Both the position numbers and the translations under genes were made by a program. Under the pieces are notes generated by a model, which was given only the letters and a program-made list of their open reading frames with translations, was not told where the DNA came from and did no database searches. Of a stretch of 64,000 nucleotides of DNA, positions 13,862 to 26,700 are shown in pieces (position 1 is the stretch's first letter; each line of letters starts with the position of its first letter). Origin of the DNA: Ophiodon elongatus (Eukaryota; Chordata; Actinopteri; Perciformes; Hexagrammidae); contig JACSYO010000535.1 in assembly GCA_016806645.1 (NCBI GenBank), forward strand, positions 1,909,501 through 1,973,500. Reading direction: 5' to 3'.

Positions 13862-14139
13862 GTACGAACTATTAATTTTACCTTTCTTGAAATAGGTAAG
13901 CATTGGCGTAGGGTAAAATGTATTTTTGTGCATGCAATCTTTTGTTGTTGTTGTTGCAAACTGTCGGCCTAGTTTACCTCGCTTTGTCCTGCCATCACTT
14001 ATGTGTTGCGTTGCATCGCTAAAAGGCCTGTTGGCGCCACCAAAAGTAAACTAAAAAGCTTCTTTGGGTTTGGGGTTGTCTGGGTACACGTGTCGTTTTT
14101 CTATCTAATTTGTATATGTATCTGCCCTCCCAACAGAAA

Positions 14140-14808
14140 ATGATGCATCAAGTGACCAGCAACAACAGTGACTATTGTATGAGTGGACTGGCAGAGGACT
14201 GCCATCCAGCCAGCCACTTTGATCTATGTAGCACACAATCCAGCAAATTCTACCCCTCTCCGACAACCCCTGGTTTGCAGCTGTCCCTTGCCGGCCTAGC
14301 CCCTTTACCACAGGGCATGCACAAAGCCATGGTGTGTCAAATCCAAGACACCCAGAACGACTTCCAGCCTCAGACGGTGAGAATCAGGGGCAGTGAGGCT
14401 GCAGGGCCCGATGGCTCTAAGAAGAAGAAGGGCATAGTGAAGTCAGGGCGCAGAGGGAGGCCATCAGGGACCACAAAGTCAGCTGGTTATCGTACAAGTA
14501 CTGGACGTCCACTTGGGACAACTAGAGCAGCTGGGTTCAAAACCAGCCCAGGGAGGCCCCTTGGTACCACCAAAGCAGCAGGATATAAGGTCAGTCCTGG
14601 AAGGCCCCCCGGCAGCATCAAGAGTCTCGCTCGGCTCAAGAAGCTAGAGTTTGGTTGTGACGGCGCCAAGAAACTGGACTTTAGCAACTGCAGTGTTCCC
14701 AAGAAACTGGACTTCACTACCTGTGATGTCCCACCTTTTCCATACACTATGATGGAGAAGAGACCCCTGTGTGAGTCCAGTGGCAAAGTGGATGAAACCA
14801 GCGAATAG
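14140..14808 (+). CDS. c5orf24: C5orf24 (UPF0461) homologue, AT-hook-like repeats
   Basis: A small, probably nuclear protein of unknown function, conserved in vertebrates. The entire 222-aa frame is in one exon: the acceptor CAACAG ends at 14136 and ATGATG follows at 14140. The core is a tandem 16-residue repeat, GRPSGTTKSAGYRTST then GRPLGTTRAAGFKTSP then GRPLGTTKAAGYKVSP, closing with GRPPGSIKS; GRP cores are at residues 106, 122, 138 and 154. The GRP cores with flanking K/R resemble AT-hooks, preceded by a KKKKG basic run. This block is nearly identical to the human protein as I recall it, while the N- and C-termini have diverged. Human C5orf24 is about 188 aa, so this copy is longer. Two KKLDF motifs follow the repeats. 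The function is not established. Confidence 0.93.
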   Translation: MMHQVTSNNSDYCMSGLAEDCHPASHFDLCSTQSSKFYPSPTTPGLQLSLAGLAPLPQGMHKAMVCQIQDTQNDFQPQTVRIRGSEAAGPDGSKKKKGIVKSGRRGRPSGTTKSAGYRTSTGRPLGTTRAAGFKTSPGRPLGTTKAAGYKVSPGRPPGSIKSLARLKKLEFGCDGAKKLDFSNCSVPKKLDFTTCDVPPFPYTMMEKRPLCESSGKVDETSE

Positions 14809-15620
14809 CTCTGCAGGTTACTCCTCCGTGCTTTAAAAACATTTGACAGTGTATGAGCAACAAGATGCGGAAAACATTTCTCACAAATGTTGGAGGAAAT
14901 AACTTTTTGCCATTTAGAAATGGCTCTGAGTGTTTGTACAGTGTTTCACATTTTCTTCGTCCCCTCATAATAAATGACAATTAAAAGTATGTTATTCCAG
15001 TTTGACAGAGATGCATGCATATGAATTAATCACACCAATCAGTATTGGCAAAAATAAGGAATTTAGCAGTTTGTGGTTCAAACTTCACTAGAGCGTGACT
15101 CTTTCTTTTTGTTTTGTATGACATATTTCTCTCTGCTTTTACATTTATATGGCTGGTTTCTTGTGACATTTTTTTTACATTCTTAAAAATTTAAGTACAG
15201 CCAGTTCAAAATCAGCTTTTTCCTGGGCATAAATATGTGGATGTATAGTTGTCCTTTTTGTGTTGTCCAGTTCAATGTGTTTTATTTTGTGATATTATCA
15301 TACCTAAAATGGGAACACGCATTACATTTTTAATTTAGCCTGAATAAATGCAGGCTAAATAAAAATGTATTTAGCCTGCATAATAACCTTTTTAACACCG
15401 TATTTGTTATTTCTGCACTTTGTGAATATAGTTTTTACTATGTATTGTGACAGCCTGTTTATGTCCCCAAACTCACTTGCTAGCCACTTCCAGATTTACA
15501 TGTATGTTGTTAATGCTGTTAATTAGGAAAGAAATGTCTCCATAAAACATTTTCTGCTTTGTGATATAAGTAATACATGATAATGTGCTATATGTGAAAC
15601 CAAAATAAAATAAATTGTCT
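14809..15620 (+). other. c5orf24: C5orf24 homologue 3' UTR
   Basis: AT-rich non-coding sequence. There are AATAAA-type signals at 14969-14974, near 15343 and in an AATAAAATAAA cluster near 15604-15614, so alternative 3' ends are likely. Confidence 0.6.
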
Positions 15621-16279
15621 TTTCCACATAACTATTTCCTGTCAAATGGAAAGCATGTAATTCTCCCCTGTGGACACCAGAGGGCCCGTGTCCCCAGACA
15701 ATATATTCACCTTGTAATAATACCTTTATTTATCCCTTGTTACATTAAATTACTGCGTACTGACACCCATGGTCTTACTTTCCGGACGTCTTGCTCCATA
15801 GTGTGGTGGTAGAGTTGGTTAATTGGCCGTGTTTTAATGTAGACGCCAGACAGCTGATCTATTATTGTGGGTGAATAAGTTACATCTCGAACCTATCTGG
15901 TGCCTCTACTGAATCATCCACTCGGCAGGTTAAGGAAATGAACCACCCAAAGATTTGAATGAAGCATTATAAGTCTAGTATTTTTTTTTTTTAAAGAGAA
16001 GAAAACCAACACACAGGTAACGTGAAGCACCTCTGCTGTCAAGTCGGCATGTAACTGAATGGTCTTTGTTTGATCTCCAAGGACTGGGAGCCTATTGTGC
16101 TCTCTGAATGTGCGTGTTTATGGTTATGTTTCAGTCTGATCTACCACGAGCGCACCAAATCCTTCCTCGGGTTACGCGAGGGCACGCCGAGAGACCATCC
16201 TCGGGTTTATTTAATCGGAGCAAAACCTGATTTAATGCCCGCTTCCAGCCACACCGCCTCCTTCATCGCGCTTTCCTGA

Positions 16280-17108
16280 GCGCCTAGCGGCCTGTTTCCT
16301 CATGTCAGAGGACTCCGTGGAAAGGCAACATGGCGCGCGGAGTTGGTTTGACCGGAGAGGCCGTGTGGTTGTTTGCGCAGTGCAATCATTTCGTATTCTC
16401 GGTCTCCCTCCGCCGCGCACGCCGACGCGCAGGCCTGTCAGCACAGTTTGGCTCGGAAACAATGGCCCCGACGCGAGGAAATGGGTCACATGTATAAAAC
16501 ATTCATCAGTGATTATTATGTCACATAGCCCTTTTTAATACAGGCTTCACTACCACTGACTAGTAGAAACTTTACCTGGACGTGCACGCATGCGCGAGCA
16601 CGTTCGTGTGTGTGTGTGTGTGTGTGCGCGCGTGCGTGCGTGGCCTGTAAGTGTGCGCGCGCGCGCGCGTGTGTGTGTGTGTTAGGAGGGTGAGTGTCAC
16701 GGCCCTATGCAGACGGGGGGTTGGGTAGCATTGCCGATTGGTTGCTGCTCACCATCACAGTCAGTCTGGGCTTGTTTTAACATAACCGGGGGCACTTCGA
16801 CAGCAGGCAAACACCATGTAGTAAATAAGCTGCTGTGGCACACTGAATTTCGCCGCTGTGTGAGGTTGCGGCGTATTGGACATTTTACTTGTTATTTTGT
16901 ATTTAAGGTGACAGTTTTTTTTTTTTTAGGGGGGCCGCCGCTGATCAGGCGATGAAGTGCAGAGAATGAGAGCTGTGCCTCGGCCTACTGCTAGTGCCGC
17001 TGCAGCCGGGATTGTGCAGATCCGCTTCCACAAACCGAGAAACATACTCGCTTTGTGCCACATTCTCAGACATCCGCTGGTGGCTTCACGTTGACCGACC
17101 TCCAAATG
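16280..17108 (+). promoter_or_regulatory. nsd1: nsd1 promoter region and untranslated exon 1
   Basis: A CpG-rich stretch (about 16290-16480) with a YY1-like AACATGGCGCG is followed by a CACGCATGCGCGAG NRF-1-like site near 16586-16599. Then come alternating GT/GC tracts (about 16605-16682) and a GC-rich first exon. That exon ends CCAAATG|GTGAGT with its last base at 17108. The next exon starts at 17758. The first-exon 5' end is not resolvable from sequence. Confidence 0.55.
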
Positions 17109-17495
17109 GTGAGTTTTTCGCGTTTTTCCACGTGTTGATAGTGTTGTGAACTTAGTGCCGATCAGCCTTTTTTTTTTTTTTGTTGTTGTGTGTGTGTGAG
17201 TTAATAGTAGCTTCCTCTGTCGGTGTGTGGCTGTAGCTTGTTTGTGTGAGCCACTCACTGTGTTCCTGTGATGGTTCAGTGTCACCACCTCTACTACAGC
17301 CTCAGCGCTCCTCCATTGACTGTACTACTCACAGATCGCCATGACCCACAGCCGTCAGACAAAGCGGTAGGCGACCGCTTTCTCATAGTTTGTGAATGAA
17401 ATGTGTGAAAGGAGAGGGCCAGCGGTGGTGGGCTGTGTTCTGTCTTGTGCAGTCCGACCGGCCTCCAGTATGGAGGCCATGCAATGTCGGCTTAT

Positions 17496-17536
<41 letters not shown>

Positions 17537-17757
17537 GGCACAGTGACAATTCGTGGCTGGTGTGCTCCTTTATTGGTTTCTGTTTACTTTACGTGAGTGT
17601 CGCTCTATTTCCGCTATGTTTTTCAGTTTCTGTTGGCATGTTTTTCTTGAATTTACAGTATTCAAAGCTTGTTAACCTCCAGGGATTATAGCTAAAGGAC
17701 AAACTTAAATGGTACATTTGCCTCGTCTAACCTGCCTCTTTTTCTTTTCTTTGACAG
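17109..17757 (+). other. nsd1: nsd1 intron 1
   Basis: Non-coding, with a poly-T run near 17168-17180 and a (GT)n microsatellite at about 17505-17534. It ends in a strong polypyrimidine tract and TTGACAG. Confidence 0.7.
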
Positions 17758-17774
17758 GATATAGCCATGACAAC

Positions 17775-20700
17775 ATGAACCAGTCATACAGGCCGGCTGT
17801 TAGGGTGGGCTCAGGGTTTGGCTCTGGCCAGCCAGAGCTGAGGCCCCGCAATGGTCTTGTGGGCACTTCCTATGGAAACCAACGTGGCATTGTGAGACGT
17901 GGGTCAGACCAACCATCAGCCGTGCAGCTGCCATCCTCCAGCCTCAAACAGCCAGCTGCACTGGGGTACAATCAGCCAGACCGATCTCACTGCTACAGCC
18001 CGCTGAAGAGGCTGCAGGACCTGAACACTGTGGCCAAGAGGCCTGACCTAGAGAGGGACCTCCATCCTAGGAACCACTTGCACTGTGCAAGCCCGATCAG
18101 TAATGATGATGATGATGATGATGATGATGAGGCACCATCAGTCCAGCTGCCTCCTTCTCCGGGCAACGATGATATGGAGCCCTTTGAGAGTCTGGAGGAC
18201 GGGAACAGAAAGGACTTCTCCCCTCACAGTCCTGACAGCATGGAGCGCTGTTCTCCCATCCCCAACGGCTACCTGCATTTTGAATCCACGCTGTTTGACA
18301 GCAGTGACATCAAGGAAGAGGAAGAGGAGGAGGACAGTAGTAGTGAGGGCACGGCACCTTTTCACCACTCCCCAAAGTTGAGTCGCGATCGAACTGTGAC
18401 TGACCGTAAGACCACAAGCAGCTCAGGGGCGGATAAAAGAACATACAAACCTACTGTCTTTAACCTGATGTCCAAAACTATATCCGAACTCAACCCTACA
18501 CTAAGCCCCAGCGCACTGCCAGAAATCACCATGAGAGACGGGTGGAGCTTCGGTGAGGAATCGGACAGTGATGGTGAACTTGCATCTCCTGTTGACCCTG
18601 GACTTATTTCACCAGCTGGCACCAACTCAAATGTGAGTCTGATACACCTGGGATACTTACTTTATCTGTACCTCTGTACAACCAACGTGATGTCTAAGTT
18701 TTTCTTGGTTATGTATTTCCACTGTGAAAGGCAATAACAATGTTGAAGTTATAATTAGGTATAATGTCATTGTACCTGGACCACTTGCCCGCTGCCAGTT
18801 GTAGACTTGAAACCATGCCACCCTAAATATAATTTAATTGATCTTTCAGAAATTAATTGTCCCATGTGTAAGGAGCAACATTTTTTAAAATATGAACACA
18901 GAACAACAGAGAATAGTTAAAAATCAGGGCTAACACAATACAGGTTATGTTAGGACGCAAAGGTAAGTAATGCACAGGATAATCTCTTAATCTGTTATTA
19001 CTCACATGTCTGACATTTTAATTTGATACTTTTGATTTTGATATACAATACCAATGTTTTCTGTATTAAATATTAAAGTATTTTCATTGTCCTGGTCAGT
19101 CCAATAGCCCAAAGAAAAAACCTCTTCCTGCAGTGAAATACACAAAAGGGGACTTGGTGTGGGCTAAATTCAACAGACGGCCCTGGTGGCCCTGCCTCAT
19201 CAACTGTGACCCGGGCCAGGGCATCCACACTAAGATGAAAGGTGAGGTTTCATTCAGAACCAGTAGTGAAGGAGAGGAAGTTTGATCCGATTTATGCATT
19301 TTATAATCAAATTGTCAAATTGTTTCCTGCAACTCAACCTTTGCTTGACAGGTTAACACCAACCAAAGGAATTGTGCTGTGTGTGCGCAAGGCAATTAGT
19401 CATTTTAACATTTTTTACTTGGTTTCAGTTCCCAATCCCCGTCCTTGTCGGATGTATTACCTGGAGACCATCGGGGAGATTGCAGAATGTGCCTGGGTCC
19501 CCGGAAATGCCATTCTTCCTTTTGAGGGAGGCCATCAGTTTGATAACCTACCTGTGCTTAGACGGAGAGGGAAGCAGAAGGAGAAAGACTACAAGTATAC
19601 GGTAAGTTCATGACATTACTTGGAAAAATATAATGCAATGCAATGTTATTGTGAACATTATTTTGAATGTTGTTTCTGTTCTCGGCAGATACCCAAAAGT
19701 TTAATGACTGCGTGGAAAGTCAGTGTGGAAGAAGCTGAGGGTCAGCTCCCAGATCGACCAAGGAATACTGAAAGTCTGCTTTCAGTGTCCGACAATGGAG
19801 AGGAGCGTGTGCCCAGCCCACTCCCGACCGAAAAGCCACAGGACGCCCCCTCTGTCTCTGTGGATGCTGGTCGACCCCCATCACCCAATATGGCCCCCAA
19901 CGGAAATGAGCCCAATCTCATCAAAAACTCTCCGTCAGTTCAACACAATAAGAGCAAAGCTTGTAAGAAGAAAAAGAAATGTTTGTCAGACATATTTGGT
20001 CATATAGTTGGTGGATCAAAGGACTCATCTGCCATCACAAGCTTGCCGGAACAGTTTCATACAACAACTCGTACACTGAAAGATGAGCCAAAGGACTCAC
20101 CGTACGCAGACCTGGATTCAGTTCCACTACTGCATCGTCCTAAACGCACATTATTGTCTCCGTTACACAATTTAAACAGATTGGTCAGAAAAGAACGGGG
20201 TTCAGCAAAAGCGAAAACAAAGTTTACAGAAAAAGTGAACCATTCTACAGATCCCTGTGATTCCACTAGCATTTCAACAAAAGGATTGCCATCTAAAGAC
20301 GCACATTCTGAACAGAGTTTGGGCAGCTGTAATGACTTGTCGTACAGTTCAACTGAAAAGCACTCTATGAATCTCCCTGCCAGCAGTCGTCTGATGACGA
20401 GGGCTCTGAGAGCAGAGGAAGAGACCGATCTCAAAGATGCACTGACCGCAAACCAAATCTCGACAGATGCCCACGCTGATGATTGTCTCGACGACACACC
20501 CACTGATGCACCCATCAAAACTGAAAGGTCTCCTAACTGGGAATCACCCAGCGAAGCATTATCCTCGACAAATCACAGCTCTCCAAAAAGGCGTGCTCGG
20601 AAGCCTGATAAGAAACGAATTCGTAATGGCTCATTGATAAAGTCTATGTGCGTGGACTCAGGTGTACCCACTGTGCAACCGGTTAAGGTCAAGACCGAAA

Positions 20701-23700
20701 ACCCAGACCTATCATCTTCTACTTCCCCGTCCTCATCTCTGTCTCCAATGGATGCTTTCCAGGATGTCAAGGAGCTCATGTTTAAATCTCTCGTGAAGGA
20801 GGACACCAGTGACTCTGAGCAGACCGCATTTCGGCCTGATTCCAATTATAAATTCAGCACCTTCCTGATGCTCCTGAAAGACATGCATGATACCAGAGAA
20901 CAAGAAGGCAAACCTCTGGCTGTCCCGCCGTTGCCAGTCGTGATCAAGGAGGAACCCCATGTCATCCCTACGTCTACAGGCAGAGACCTGAAGGGTTCTT
21001 CTGGTGGTAAAACCCGAGGGATCAAAACAGAGAATGGGAGGTCAGGCAAAACCACAACACCCAAAAGCACAGCGGGGAGAAGCAAGAACAGGACTAAAGC
21101 TATCATGAGCGCTGACACCTACCACTGTGGAGCCTTTCCAATTCGCTCTCAGATCGGGAACTCGGACAAGCAGCGTAGAAAACAAAGACTACCCGCCAAA
21201 CTAAATCTCAGCATACCTGGGCTTTCTTCGGACCTGGCTGACCTGGCTTACGGCAGGGAGTTTGTTAGTGGCCACGCTGACTTAGCTGACCCCCGGTCTT
21301 GTCCTCCCGCCACTGCTGATACCTCGGCCAGCTACCTCGATAAGAACTCAGGGTCCACAGTGGCTCCAAAGAAGCGCTGGCAGATGGTTGAGGGGGCTGC
21401 TGTGAATCGGGGTGAAGTTAGGAGTGAGGCGTCCGCTGAGATGAATGGGTCTTACAACATGAGCGCATCACCAGATCTTGATCTGGGAGTTGAGAAGCAG
21501 GCAGAGAATGACTCGCGCTTCTCAGACACAAGCAGCACAGCAGGTAAGACGCAAACTGCTGCTGTTCAATTTGTTCACTAAAATGAGTAAAAACGTGTTA
21601 TACCTGTATATTTGTTGTGTTGAGGCACGTTATCTAGAAGACTGCTCCTTGATCTACTGTGGCTTGGATTGGACCTTATTTGTACATCACTTTGGACAAA
21701 AGCAACAAATGAATGAATGAATGAATGAATGAATGAATGAATGTGTAAATGGACATGTATTTTATGTTTGTCTACACAGGACATTCAGAGAACAAGCGTC
21801 TCCGGAAACCAACTAAAAGGCTCCTGGAGTCAACTGAGGAGTATGAACAGATATTTGTCCCAAAAAAGAAATCAAAGAAACACACCTCAGAATCTTCCAA
21901 AACGGTTAGTTTCCTTACATTACAATTGAAAGTACAAACTGGTGTATTTATGAAGTATCTTTTATTGACTTGGTTCTTGAATATTCTGTGTTCAAGAAAA
22001 ACATTAATTATCCAAATTTGCTCTCAGGGTATTTTTCTCTTTAAACATTAAGCTAACTCATCTCCTTGTACTTTCACAAGACTAAATAAAATCAGTCATG
22101 TGTGAAGTAAATTGCTCCGAAGTATATATTTTTAGGGGATAATTGATATAATTACACACCATAAGAATCTAATAGACGCATCGTTGCATCTGTTAAGGTC
22201 TTCTTGCTCGGTTATCAATTGATCATTGCAAAAAGAAATAGCAACTTGATAGACTTTTTTAATCTCTGGAAAATGTAAAATATCATTGGAAGTTGATGCT
22301 TAATTTGAATGTGTGTACGCAGCAGACATCAGGGACGACGGCACTCCATGATCTCAGCAGCACACCGGGAATAATTACCTCAGCTTCGTCTTCTGTTGAG
22401 CCCACCGAGGCTTCGGCAGAGCTGGAACAGAGTCCATCTCAGGATGAAGTTTCTCCCGTAGCATCCCCACTATCTCCAGCTACCACACAACCCTCCCTTG
22501 ATGCAGAGGCAGCAGAAGAAACTGATCTACCTCCTGAATCTGGTAAATAAGTTTAACTGTGAATATTATGTTAAATGCTCTACTGTTGCATGGACAGAAC
22601 ATTTAAAATGTATTGATTTATGAAATAACTATGTTTGTCCGAGAGATGGGATTTTTCTTTTTATTTAATTTATTTAAATAAAATAGATCATTATTTTTAC
22701 ATAATTTTTTTACTTTAGATACAGGGTTATTGGTCCAAGACAGAAAGAGGCCAAGGAAGCTGTCTCACAAGGTGCTGGAATGTACCATAGAAGAAGTGTC
22801 TGTTGCTCATACAAAGAAGAAGGTATGTCGGGATTTAGACGGCAGTAGGGGGGTGTTCCAACTATCACAGTTAGGGTTTTGTACCCGGAAATGTTGAATG
22901 ATTTCACAATCTCTTTGTTTTCTAGGAGCCAAAGCGACAAGAAAACTTAGTCAAGAAAACTCAGGTACTACAAAAGCACAACTCAAAGCAATAACAAGTA
23001 TACAACAATAATAAACGGTATAGTTTGAAAAGAAAATGTAACCATCCTAAGCACAATGACCTCTCACATTTGATAGGTTGGATCTGTGAAGAAAGAGAAG
23101 CCTGCACCCAGTGCAGCCTCTGCTGCTGCTCCTTCTCCTGCTCCTGCTGCTGCTCCTTCTCCTGCTCCTGCTGCTGCTCCTTCTCCTGCTCCTTCTCCTG
23201 CTCCTTCTCCTGCTCCTTCTCCTGCTCCTTCTCCTGCTCCTGCTCCTCAGCAATCAGAAAGCAAAGACCTCCCCATGGTCCTCACTGAAAACCGGCCTCC
23301 CAGCCCTCAGGGATCTAAGACGCCCCAGCAGGAGGCCGAGGTGGAAGCCTGCAGCACCGAGGAGAAACAAAATGCACACACTGGAACACTAACTCCCAAA
23401 CCTGAGGTGTGCATGTTGTATTGATCAGCTAATCGGACATTGTTCATCAATCTGAGAGGAAAATAATGTGCAGCCTTGCATCCATGAGTGTTAACAGTGT
23501 CTCTGTCCTCATGTCTCTAGGTGCTGCTGTCTGTTAGTTTGAATGACAGCCTCTCTTCTCAAGTGGATGTAAAAGGGAAAATAGGAGCTACATCCTTAAA
23601 GGAGAATGTCTGTCAGGTGAGGTGATCTACCAGAAAGTATTTCTTTTTTTTTTGCTCTGTATGGCTTTGCTCTTGGTACATCATTTATTTCTTACAGGTA

Positions 23701-26700
23701 GACCGAGAGCATGCTCCTTATTGTGCATTCGTGTGTATGTTTGTGCAGGTGTGTGAGAGGACAGGCGACCTGCTGGTGTGTGATGGCCACTGTTATGGAG
23801 CCTTTCACCCGCAGTGTATTGGCCTGTCAGTGGCTCCCAAGGGGAAATTCCTCTGTCGTGAATGCAAAGCCGGTGGGTACTACTTGTGTCTGACGAAGGC
23901 ATAAATTCTGTGTCCTTAAACACTTTAACAATGTTACTTTTATTTTTGCGGTTGCTTTCAGGTGTCCACACATGCTTTGTGTGTAAGAAGTCTGGTAATG
24001 GGGTAAAGCGTTGCATCATACCGTTGTGTGGGAAGTTCTACCACGCCGACTGTATATTACCATACTCGGCCACCCAGCCGCATAACAAAGGCTTCCGCTG
24101 CCCTCTGCATGTGTGTCTGTCCTGCCACATCACCAACCCTCTCAACATCTGTAGCACTAAAGGTAAGTTCCCCTCTTGCTTATGGATTTAATCCACATGA
24201 TACGACTATGACTATACGACTAAATGATTTGAAGCCATGCTGATTTCACAGCGTCATACATTACACACTTTATTAGCGAAGAACTGGGAGCCAGAGGAGT
24301 AAAGTCACTGTTTTGTATTTTTACCTGCTAAGCATCAATGTGCTTAGCACTAAGAGGCTAAAAAGACTGAGTACCATCTGTAGTGTTGACTGTCCAGCAA
24401 ACTGGATCCATGTTTAGTTTTTTTACCAGCTCTGGACCTGCTATCACTATGTCACTGTTGTTGGTGACCAGGTGCCAGTTAGCTTCATCTCTGTCGTCTT
24501 CTCTGACTTTCCTGGAGCCCCATCAATGACTTTTGTTGCTCTCATTTTTTTTTATATCAGCACACAATCTTGAGTTGGTTCATGTCACCTGTTAGTTTGG
24601 ATAAGCATTGAGCTTCTCTTCTAAACTCATTGTTAAAGGGCTTTCAGCTTTCTGACCGCAGATATCATGATTGTTCTGGTGATTTAAATCATTTTTTATG
24701 AGTGACTCACTGACTGAAGCAGTGAGCTGTTGAACAAAGCTGCTGGACCTGGAAATGTAGTGGCTGTAAGTGATAACTCTTTGGCACATTTTCTCATGTG
24801 TCATTAGAAACGGCGCCAGTATCCGGAAAAGCGTTGCCCATCCAGTAAGCTCGAAAAGGCACCAAACGGGTTTTTTTAAGGATTTTGCCAATTTCACATG
24901 GCTCCATAAAACACTTACTGCACAGGATTTAGTCTCAGTAAACTTGTAACTACGGAGTGCTCTCGGCATCGCTCGCTCAATCCAGCTGACTGAGAGCACT
25001 GTGTGTTGTAGAGTTATTGTGGCAAAGCTGCAGTTAAATGTCCAGATGTGCACGGATTAAGATGCCTCTGCTCCTCTGTATTTCTATCGTAGGTCGGTTG
25101 GCTCGATGTGTTCGCTGCCCTGTGGCCTATCATGCCAATGACAACTGTATGGCAGCGGGCAGCCTGGTGCTGGCAAACAATAGCTTCCTCTGTCCAAACC
25201 ACTTTACTCCCCGCAAGGGCTGCAAGAACCACGAGCACATCAACGTTAGCTGGTGCTTTGTGTGCTCTGAGGGTAAGTCTGGTCTTGTTTCATGGTCATT
25301 TTAACATGCGGTATAATATGCGTTGAGACGTGAAACTGTCTAATTTTTTTCTAGACTGTTTTTCCAAACTGTCTCCGTTTTTCAAATGTTAATAAAAACC
25401 ATAAGTGTCTGCTTTTTGAAAATGTTCTTCCTCGGGACAGCATAATGTGTCGTAAAGGAATTTGTATGCCCCATCCTATTTGGCAATTAAATGCTCCCTC
25501 TTGGCAAAGCGCTGCTTTTAAAGGAATATCTATTTACATTACCACATGTTTTGAGTTTAAACGCCATCTTTAATAACGCAGATTAATGAAAATTGGCACA
25601 GTCACAGTTGAGTTCATTTGATTTCCCTGCTATATCTCCGTGTGCGATAATAGATAAAACTGTTATTTAGTTACTGGCTACGCCTCACAAATACAGTTGC
25701 TTAATTTCCCCTGTTTGTTTCATAATGTTGTAAATCGAAGACTTTCGGTTTTTAAAGTGTTTAATAAATAAAGTAAGCTGTGACAAAGTGTAGCTGACCC
25801 TAATCAGAGTGTTTTGCTGCGATTTTGTAGGGGGCAGTCTGCTGTGCTGTGAGGCCTGTCCTGCTGCTTTCCACCAGGAATGTTTGAATATAGAGATGCC
25901 ACAGGGCAACTGGTTCTGCAATGACTGCAAATCTGGAAAGAGGCCTCGTATTAAGGACATACTGTGGGTCAAATGGGGGCGGTACAGGTAAGGTCCCAAC
26001 ATTGCCTTCCCCACACACACACACTGTCTCTAAGCAACGGCTAAATGTGCCCATGTTTATATTTCTGAAACCTGATCTGACTCTTCAGGTGGTGGCCTGC
26101 AGAAGTCTGTCTGACCAGAGATGTCCCAAACAACATCTTGAGGATGAAACACGAGGTGGGAGAGTTTCCAGTGCAATTCTTTGGCTCCAAAGATTTTGTG
26201 TGGACGTACCAAGCCAGAGTCTTCCCCTACATGGACGGTGACACTCAAAACATAGAGAAAATGGGAAAGGGAGCGGATGCAGTGTACAAAAAGGGTATTT
26301 ACTTGTGTCCATTATTGTATTTTACATTAGATCTTTGTTCCTGCTTTTGATAATAAGAAAATTCAGTGTTGTTTTTGATTATTTAGGTTGCGTTTTAATT
26401 GTGAGTACTTTCTGTCCTTGAAGCCCTGGCTGACGCAGCAGAGCGGTTCAAAGCGCTCCAGGCCGAAAAGGAGATGAAGCAGCTTCAGGAGGACAGGAAG
26501 AATGACAAGAAACCTCCTCCATACCGACACATTAAGGTACCGTGTGCTCATCTGTACTTCTCTACCCTGACTAAAGAGCAGCTCACTGAGATACACGGTA
26601 ACAAAATCACTCCCCTGCGTCTTTTAGGTCAACCGGCCAATTGGCAAGGTGCAGATCTTTACCGCTGACCTGTCGGAGATCCCACGTTGCAACTGTAAGG

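Noticed and set aside
23047..23253. Poly-Leu and Arg/Ser-rich frames over the nsd1 repeat exon
   Set aside because: Alternate frames of the CCTTCTCCTGCT repeat; only the APSP frame joins the conserved exons.
24592..25053. 153-codon antisense frame in an nsd1 intron
   Set aside because: Lies fully inside an intron, matches no family I know and has no splice context; chance, or an unidentified repeat.
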